Shown: piece by piece, positions 12,626 through 22,754 of the stretch
How positions within the stretch are numbered: the stretch's first letter is position 1
Layout: the number at the start of each line of letters is the position of its first letter
Notes under the pieces: generated by a model
The model's database searches: none
The model's input: the letters and a program-made list of their open reading frames with translations, nothing else
Told to the model about the DNA's origin: nothing
Translations under genes and position numbers: made by a program
Origin: Apostichopus japonicus
Lineage: Eukaryota; Echinodermata; Holothuroidea; Aspidochirotida; Stichopodidae
Assembly (NCBI RefSeq): GCF_037975245.1
Contig: NC_092568.1
Coordinates: 18,435,001 to 18,495,000, forward strand
DNA: 60,000 nt
Direction: 5' to 3'

Positions 12626-15600
12626 GTGAGTAAATAAATTGCGAGTCGAAGAATCTCAAATATGAGAGAAAGATATTAGAAAAGAAGAGCAAGAAACTGA
12701 TAGAGATTTACTAAGAACTAGTAGAAATGGAGAGAAGTAAAGTTTGGTTATTCTGTGGTTAGGGTGGTTATTGGTTGATGCAACTTTTCTTTCTTTCAAA
12801 GTATCTCCAAATGATGAGACCTGAAATTTTAGAGGTAGAGAAGTATTGTCATTTACACATTAATGGTATTTGTATAATGTTATAGTACAGTAACACTCTT
12901 GTTAACATAATTCTGCCTGAAGCATGAAATATTATTACCTTAAAATAGATGATTTGCAAAAAAAATATATAAATACAAAAATTGAAATCATATAATTCCA
13001 TGAGAAAAGTGTGTTAATTACTATTTTGTGGAGTTTCCTTAAACGACAAGAAACTTGCAGTGACCCACAAACTATAAGAATATTTTGTTTTGATGCTTCC
13101 AGTGTGCTACATAATAAGAAATAAAATCTCTCATTATTAATATCAACATTTTATGATGAGTGAATAGGAAATATGGATTTTTAAACTAACCTTATGATGT
13201 CGTTATTTGGTGCGGATATCAAACACGTGTCGACATGCTCTTTAGTGACCTACCAAAGTTTTAAATTTAAGTGAGTACAAACTTAATTGCATTTTTTAAA
13301 GCTGACATCTTCCTTCTTTGGTTTTTGTTAGTAATTCATATACTTACCCAAGATATACCATTTATTGTCTGTGTTGTCTTTTTTGTATATTGCCTTTGCC
13401 AGGTCTGCACCGCAAATGAAGCAGTTTCAACTTTCACTGGTATGCCGAATTTGTTTTAATCATTGGCGAATGTTGTTTGTCAATCATATTACAGTATTAT
13501 TATCTATTCATTAATCAACATAAATTATCAGACATGAGCTTTTTTCGCGAATTCGCGGAATATCCGTGATTTCTTTTCTACCTTGGGGACAAAAGCTATT
13601 ATCCTAACACACTGTAGCATATGCAAACTGGAGCCTATAACGCAATTTTTGCAAAGTTCCATGATTTATTTTACCCTAGGCTCATCCCTGAACATATGTG
13701 GTTCCTTTTAGGTTGACTGCATTTTCAATAGCTTTAACTGTCGTGAAATGTGATATTTCATTAAACGCCCACTTTCCATCTCTTTTGGTCCTCATCACTT
13801 CCAGTAGCTAAGCTCTACATGTACTTTCGGTTTGCAGTAACTATTCATTAAAAAAAAAAAACCTTTTCCTTTCAAATGTTGTTGCTATCTTTGCAAAAAT
13901 ACACAAAACATGTAGGGATAGATGAGTTGCTGCTTCTGAAACTGTTTTCAGCTCCTAAAGGGATTTACAGAGAGGGGTCTTTGCTCAATTTTATTCCATT
14001 CATTTTTATCGCCGTTCAGATTTTTGAAATGGACTGTTTTCTTTCCTTGTAGCAGATGATTGTAAAGCATTATGTTTTCATCATCAAGAGGCAATTATCA
14101 TTTCTTTAAATATCAGTTATTACAGTAGGTTATTAGATTGTTTTTTTTTCATGTAGATGAACTTTCGTACAGATGCGTTCGTCAAGAATACGTTTTTTTT
14201 TTGTACTCCGTCTGACGAAACACTTTTATTGAAGAAAGGGCTTTGTTAATTTGACATTTCTGTTTGTTTTTTTCTAAACCTTCCTCAGATATAGGCAAGG
14301 TTGCACGAAGACCCAGGAAGTCTCAGTACCCTCTTATAAACTTTGATGAAGCAGTCCGAACAGTAATGGAACATTCCAAGTGCCTTCCAGTTGAGACCAT
14401 TCCTATCGAAGGTAGTCTGTTTCTTATATATTACTCGTCAAGCTCTTTTGAGATTATTGTTTTATTTCATTTAGTTTTTAGCTCATACCAGCATGCTGGT
14501 GTGAGCTATTGTTACAATGCGGCGTCTATCACTCTATCACTCTATCACTCTATCATTCTATCACTCTATCACTCTATCCGTCAACAATTGGTAAAACCGC
14601 TCCCACTCGCACAGTGTTTGATGGAATTTCATGAAACTTGGACACAAGGACCATTAGGTATAGGTCCATCAGAGATGATCCAAAATTTGGGGTCAAAGGT
14701 CACCTGTGGGCCGTAATGGGCCATTTTGTGGAAATACGCAAAATGCTTCTTCTCCTACAGATTCCATGGTACAATGTTGAGGGTTTGTCACGATAGTACT
14801 ATGGTAGTTTTACCTTCAGGGTGTTCATGAATTTGAGATCAAAGATCAACTAGGGGTCTTTTGTGGCCCGGGCCGCGGCCCTATATTTTCAAAGCTCCTG
14901 TTCGTACAGTGTATGGCCAATTATAATGTAACTTGGTCACAATGTTCCTCGGGATGAGAGTTACGAGGGGTGTTCGGAAAATTGAGGTCAAAGGTCATTT
15001 AGGGGGTCATCGGGGGTCATTCTTTGTAATATTTTCAAATATCTCAATCTTCTCAAGATTTTGATGGATCATATTCAAAGTTGAACTGATGATTGTTGGA
15101 TTGTGTATGAATAAGGTGATGCCTAAAAAATTTTGGTCAAAAGTTAATTAATTACAATTAATCCCCATTGTTTAAAAAAATCTGAGCCTTCACTTTTTGC
15201 CAAAGCTCCTTTAATTTGTCTCCCAGTGTCTGCAGTGTTTGTTTACATTTGTGGTTAAGCTCTGCAGAGGCTGTTAGTGGAATTAAAGCAGGACTGGGAG
15301 TTGTTATTAACTGTTGAACTGTAAGCATGAGAGCCCTATAGCCAATCAGCACTTGCCAATTCTTAGAAGTCTTTGAGCCTGAGGTATGTAGGCAGCTTGT
15401 GAAGTTATGCCTTGTAGGGAGTGCTTGTTATGTCTGCTGAGGTAGAGGGGAGAAAGTTTAATAGGGTAGGTCAGTGGTATCGTTTAAGAGAGTGGGTAAA
15501 ATAGGATTTAAAGGGGAAAATAGGAATTATAGCCAGTGGTGTGGCCAGGATTCTGCTAATGGAGGGGGGGGGGGTATCCCTCACGGGCCCAAAATTGGTT

Positions 15601-18600
15601 TTGTGGGCCCTACATTTTTAAGCTCGAAAAGGTATGAGCTTCTGCACCATTGGTGCTCTAGTTATTCACCTTCAGTACCAATTTTTAATTTTTACACTTG
15701 ATTTGGTTTAAGTTTGGAACAATCTAATGTGCCAAAAGCTAAAGAAAAGAACTCACATCTTCACATTATGTATGATATACTGGAATTTGTCATCAAAGTA
15801 GCATTTTTGTGCCATATTCAGTCGACTTTCTGGGTGGTGGACATATATAAATTACAGGGAATAATTTAGTGTTCAAATTTTTGTAGCAGTTTTTCTGAGG
15901 GCTCTGAAATTTGTCTCAATTTGTCTCCTATAAAATACTATTGTTTCTTTGTAAAAAAATAACTACAATACATCTTAGGGCTTGTATAGGATTTTGTCAC
16001 GCCATACCGCTGGATAAATTTTCCCCCTGAAGTATACATGTGTGTATTTCAGTGGCATGAACGTGGAAGATAGCAAGCATGTTGTAATGTAGTAAAGATG
16101 AAGTAGTATACCGCCACCTTTCTGTTATTAACACTATATACAGTATCAATGATCACAGACAGATTTGATGATTATAATATACAGTAGTACGTACAGAAGA
16201 GCATCATAACACACATCTCTTGTTTGCTCTCAGCCTCTTTGTTCATTCTTTATTCACACCCTTACCTAACCCCTACCCTTACCTATATCACACATGTGTG
16301 AAAAATTACAAACTCAAATCAATAGTCAAACCTACTGTAGGCCTCCCACTCTATAAAAAAGGTATATGCAATACCCTATTCTGTTGGACTATGGGCACCA
16401 ATGTTGTGATGAGGGGTCTGAGAGTTGTAGAGAGGAAGATATCATGTCCACTGTAGGCATCTATGCACCCTTATATGACAGTTCCTCAATTTTTCTCCAA
16501 CTCAACAGACTCTCTCGGACGAATTCTGTCGGAAGATATCACAGCTAAAGTTTCCATCCCGCCGTTTAGAGCATCCATTAAAGATGGTTATGCAGTCCTC
16601 TGTGAGTACACTTTTGTCAAAGAAAACATTTGAACTAAAAGATTTGTTGTTGTTGTTGTTGTTGTTCTTGTGTCTTTATGTGTCATGCATCTATTGTATC
16701 TAATGTAGTATGTTACTAAAGACAGCCCACACCAATTGTAAACGTGAGTTTGTTGTTTCCAATTGAAAACCATGCAAGTTCTGCATATGTAAATTAGGGA
16801 TACTCCATTCTGTATATATAAGAAATTGCAAGGTGAACAAACTTGTCAAGCATTCTTCCTTATCTCCAAACCTTCCACAAGTTGCATGCGGGTAAAGTTA
16901 GAAGGTCAATGTGTATTGTGGCTATCATTGATGTATGCTGTTGCCCAATGCCCATGCAGACTTCTATAACCAATCAGCCAATCAGCATAATGTATATGTA
17001 CGTATATTTGAATATTCATTATTTACCAGATTGAAATGTTCAATCTACAATGAGAATTCTAGAAATAAGAACAAATTATGTCAACGTAACTGTTTGGAGT
17101 AGTTCTGAGTTGTGTCTTTTGTTAGACATGAAAAATACCTGTTTTTGTTTGTTTGTTTTGTTGAAACCTATTGTTTTCTATAGTAGAAAAGAAGTTTAAT
17201 CACTTTTGTACAAAAATAAATTTGCAAAGGACACACATGAACAGTTAGGTATAAACAATTTTTGGTTTGGCTAGGCTTGAAAAGAAAATGAACTTTTCAT
17301 TCTTAACACTTATAGCATGCATTTGGAGACCTATAATGAAATTCAGCACAAGTACCAACTAAAACCACAGACGGAAAATTGATTGCTCAGTGAATAAAAG
17401 CTCAAACTGTAAACGTTAATAGATATTTATTGTATGAGAAAATGTAAAATAATAATTGCATTTTTCTCCCTTCATCTCTGAAAAATCTTGCAAAGGCAGA
17501 TATCTCTCTTTGCATTAAACTTGAAGAAGTGGCTACTATTAGGTGTGGATTGTATATTTAGAAGTCATTCCAAACCAGACCACCAAATTTTAGCATAATA
17601 AATATGTATTATTAAAATCCTTCAAAACATTGGCAATATCCACAAGGGTCTTATACCATGTTTCCCCACTGTATGTTTCTTTTAGCCAATAAAATCTTTT
17701 TGCCTAGGTCCAAAGCTGTTTATATGCCCACCTGTTTTTAGAATTGACATCCATTTTTGTCCAATATTGCTTTCCACATAGTATATAGAATGAAGATTCC
17801 AAATTGTCAGGGAGGTCTGAATATCATGAACTTCTCTGTTTTGCAACTGTATCTTCTTCCCAATAGATACAGCCTTATCTCTCCCTGGAATAGTTTTGAG
17901 TGAATGTGTGTGTGTGTGTGATGTCTGTATTTGCTTAGTTCAATTTATAATGTATTAGCCTAATGTGAGACCAGTGTCGCCAACAACATGCTCCACAATA
18001 ATTAACACTAAAATTAGTGTAACTCTCCAATGTAACCCTGCAACGTTGTAGGGTTTACATTGGAGAGTTTATTTCGTTTATTTTATTTGTTTTTTTCACA
18101 ACATATATACAACAAATGTAGCGAATACAGAGAGTTATGGAATGAGAAAGGAAGTGTATCAGGAAACCCTTTTGGGCTTATCTAGTGTTACACTCCCTGT
18201 ACATAGAGTACACAAATAACTTACAAAAAAAAAAGAATTAAGAAAAAGAACTAAGAAAAAGAGAAGAAAAAAAAGAAAGGAAGAAAAAGAAAAGAAAGAA
18301 AGAGGAACCTCAATCTCAGTATAAGTTGAAGTAAAATCTCATTAATTGGAAAGTGGAGATGCAAACAAGTGTTTCAAGTCATACGGAAACGGTAACCCCT
18401 CTTATGAGAGCCTTGGGTATTTGCAATGGATAAGATCGCGATTATCTCCATACATGTATTCATGACAGTTCACTGCACAGTGTAGTCGTAAACTCTTTGC
18501 TGACAATTAATTGTGCCACAGCATCGGATGGTCCTGGCCCCCGTCGTGTTGTCAGTAGCAGCACTGCTGGTCAATCCCAGCCAGCCCCGGTCCGGTCTGG

Positions 18601-21600
18601 GTCTGTGGTCCGAATCACAACTGGTGCCATGGTCCCTACAGGAGCAGATGCCGTAGTGCAAGTAGAGGACACAGAGCTGTTAGCTGCAACTGAGGAAGTA
18701 GGTACATCGTGCATATTTTTGTAATGATCGTCTTTGCCATAGGCGTAGGAGGCGAGGGTGGGGGGCTGGGGAGGCTGCAGCCCCCCAACCAAATATTTTG
18801 GAGAAATTCGGGCAATATGCTGAGAATTTTTCGGGCACATACTGAAAGACAATATATTTTGCAATGTGTTTTTCAATGGTTAAACTGATATTATTATCAT
18901 TATTATTGTAACGACTTCCCCAATAATTCTAACCAATATGGAAGGGTAATATTGCGGAAAATGATTGTATGTTATTGGCATGCGATGTAATAACCGATGC
19001 ATGCCTATATGATATGCAAAATAACACGTCGAATGCGTGCGGAGGGCGCGGAAAATTTTTGTTATATTTTTCGGGCAAGTCATTACAGCCCCCCAAATCA
19101 AATTGGGCTCCTACCCCTATGGTCTTTGCATACTACTATTTTTTCACTCTTAGCACTATTTTTGACTCGGTTCTTGTATTGTTGCCTTAGTATACATATC
19201 ATTATACACAGGGAATAAATCATCTGGTATGTAGCATATCAAATTGGTATACAGTTAAGTGGAAAGATGTAGCAGAGTTCTTTTGTACAACAGAACGATA
19301 ATATAGTACGCTATAAAGGTTAATGTTTACAGGCTTCAAAACTGTTTCACAAAATTTGAACATTAAATGCATCTGTCGTGTCGTACGAGAATTCTCTTAT
19401 GCAATGGTGATCATGATTTTTATTCATCTTTTTTCTTTTCATCTGGTATGTAGCATAGCAAATTGGTATACAATTAAGTGGAAAGATGTAGCAGAGTTTT
19501 TTTGTGTACAACAAAACAATAATATAGTATTCTATAAAGGTTAATGTTTACAGGCTTCAAAACTGTTTCACAAAATTTGAACACTAAATGAATCTGTCGT
19601 CATACGAGCATTCTCTTATGCAATGGGGATCGTGATTTTTATTCATCGTTTTTCTTTTGATACACCCTCACAGTGAAAAAGCAGACAGATGTACTTGTAG
19701 TCATGGCAACTGGCTGGTCTTTGATTTTTAGTGTCTAATAACACACTTGAGCATGAGTTATATTTTTTATACACATAAAGTAGTCCTGCAAAGGAAGAAA
19801 CTAACAAACTGACTCCACACAACAAAGGTCCCATTCCAAACTTGAGCTTATCTGTTCAACCAAATTCTGTGTTTTTTTTTTTAAAGGGAGCAGAAGAATT
19901 GGAAGTCAAGATCCTGACCTCTGCCAAAGCTGGTCAAGATATCAGGTAGGTAGCCCACCCAATTTGATGTGTTCTCTTTTTGAATTTGTGGTTAGTTTGT
20001 AGATGGAATTGTAACGAAGCAGTTGTCATTACATCAGACAAGAACAAAATTTCTGGCGTGTATAAATCGTTTCCAAAGCAGGAGTATTGTCTCCACTTAA
20101 ATGCTTGAAATAACTTTGAACTTAGGACTAGCTTAAACTATGATTCTCTTTATATTCAATGGATTAAGCTGCATTTACAGTACACAGTAGTGTGGTAGTA
20201 TTTTGTAAACCCACATTTTGGAGAGGGAATAGAAACTGTGAAACTGATATTTTGTTTTTGCCCCCATGCTTACAGACCAGCAGGCTCAGATGTTATGAAA
20301 GGTGACACAATTCTGAAGAAAGGAACAAGATTGGGTCCATCTGAGATTGGCCTTTTAGCCTCTGTCGGTGTCACACAGATCAACGTTTACAGAGTACCAA
20401 CGGTCGCTGTGCTCTCCACCGGTAACGAGGTAAGTGTTCATGTACAGTACAGTCGAATCAGACGAAGTTAGTGTTCATGTACAGTCGAATCAGATGAGGT
20501 AAGTGTTCATGTACAGTCGAACCAGATGAGGTAAGTGTTCATGTACAGTCGAATCAGAGAGGTAAGTGTTCATGTACAGTCGAATCAGATGAGGTAAGTG
20601 TTCATGTACAGTCGAATCAGATGAGGTAAGTGTTCATGTACAGTCGAATCAGACAAGGTTTATAGTGTTCATGTGTACAGTCGAATCAGACGCATGAATG
20701 AAAGTCAACAGTTTCAAGAGTTTTCACCGGTTTTCATTAGAGGAGGGATGTTTCATAGCTGACGTGGACCATGGACTGTTGTAAGATCCCAACATCCCAA
20801 AAATAGTTTAAATACTTAATATAAGGTTTTAGCTCTTCATGGACTTTGTTATGAATCATTTTGTTGTATAAAACTATTTCATGTCGTAAGTGCTATCATT
20901 TTAGAAAGACGTTGCATGTAATCTGCTTGTTAGTCAGGATGCTAACATTTTGCTCGTTTCTTGGTCCTCCCTCCAGTTGAGTGACCCCCACGGCACCCTC
21001 GAAGAAGGCCACATCTTTGACAGCAATCGGACAATGTTGATGATGGCACTTAAAGAACACCGTATCCCATTTGTCGATATGGGTATAGCAATAGACAAGT
21101 AAGACTGCAACTTTTGAAATGTCTTCCTCTGAGATTCAGTGTTATCCAGTATTATGGCATCATTTGTTTGGTTCAAACATCTACCATATTAACCAGCCAG
21201 TTGGGACAATTTCCTAATGCTAATACATCTCTCAACTGTACACCAAATATCATGCTCTCAAAGCACTGGTATTGACAGTACAAACAGTTCCTAACCTTGA
21301 TCTGATGGAAACATGATATTCATACTGCTTGTACTGACAATACGAGTGCTCTGAAGCGGGACATGGCACTACAGTATAGAAAAAGAATTGTCCCAACTGG
21401 GTGCATTTAACTTTGAGGCTCATGAATGTTTAATACTCAATTTATAAATAAATTGGTAAAACTGCTAAAGGCATTTTCTTTGTGTGCAAGAATCGTCGTG
21501 CAAATCAGTAAATTGATCCTTTTGCATTTTACATTACTGATGCCAAATTCGTTTTTGTTAGGAGGTTGTGCATGTTTGTGACACTATAATGGTCTGTTTG

Positions 21601-22712
21601 GTAACCTCGGTAACTCCGTTCATTGCAACTAGATTGTACACATGGCTTGCATAAGATGTTCATTGATGCTATGTAAGTTTGTGTATGCTTGCCACTCTAT
21701 TCACAGAGTTGTCAGTGTGCAGTAACTCGATTCTTTGCACTATACAGGACATAAATAAATGACAGAAATACATTTCACTAGTTGTCTACTACTTTGCATC
21801 AAAGTGGTCATTCTTGTAATACAATAATTTCTTTATTTTTACATGGCCATACAGATCGGGTCAATTAGTCTGTGTATGATTATCAAATGATTGTGATAAG
21901 ACTTAAAACTGGTCAGGTTGAGTTTTATAATACGCATTGCCTTTTCATTCTCTTGTCTTTTTTACAGTACGGACGACTTGCACAAGAAGTTGAGTGATGC
22001 TCTCTCAGAGGCTGATGTCATTGTTACATCAGGAGGAGTGTCAATGGGAGAGAAAGATTTACTCAAATATTGTCTTACTGTGCAACTGAAGGCCAAACTT
22101 CATTTTGGGAGGGTCCTTCTGAAGCCAGGGTCAGTCAAAGAGACAACTTTTTTTGAATGACACGATCCTAAAAGAAAATTGCAGATGCGTTTGCTATACT
22201 TTTCATTGAATTTTTCATATTTTTCATGTATTATGCTAATGTTTATTTATTGTTAAAAACTAGAGATCTTCACTTTTCAGGTAGGCATGATTTTCCTTGC
22301 TGCCCTTTCTTAAATCAAACTGTGGCACTTGACATCAGATAAATAAATACAATGAAACAACTTTGTTTGGGTTCCTGGGTATCATTTTCATCTTCATCTG
22401 TGAAAGAGTTGAAAAAACAAATGTTGAATTACATTTCCTTTTTTCCAGAAAACCAACAACATTTGCAACAATACCATCATCAAATAGAGAAAAATTAGTT
22501 TTTGCCTTGCCAGGTATGTCAGCTGTTCTTATTGTAATTATTGAATTATTATATCGAACTTTTCGAGTTTTAGAGGAAATTGAGATCTTTTTGGCAAAGA
22601 AAATGACTCTGTGCAGAACCTATTTCATAGGTTTTGATTTTTCTTGTCACTTGTCAAAGTTGTCGATGTAATTAAATGTATTGACTTGCAATAATTATAA
22701 TAATAATAATAA

Positions 22713-22754
<42 letters not shown>

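Noticed and set aside
20427-20692. Possible CRISPR-like array
   Set aside because: Units are contiguous with no distinct spacers and the genome is eukaryotic; it is a minisatellite.
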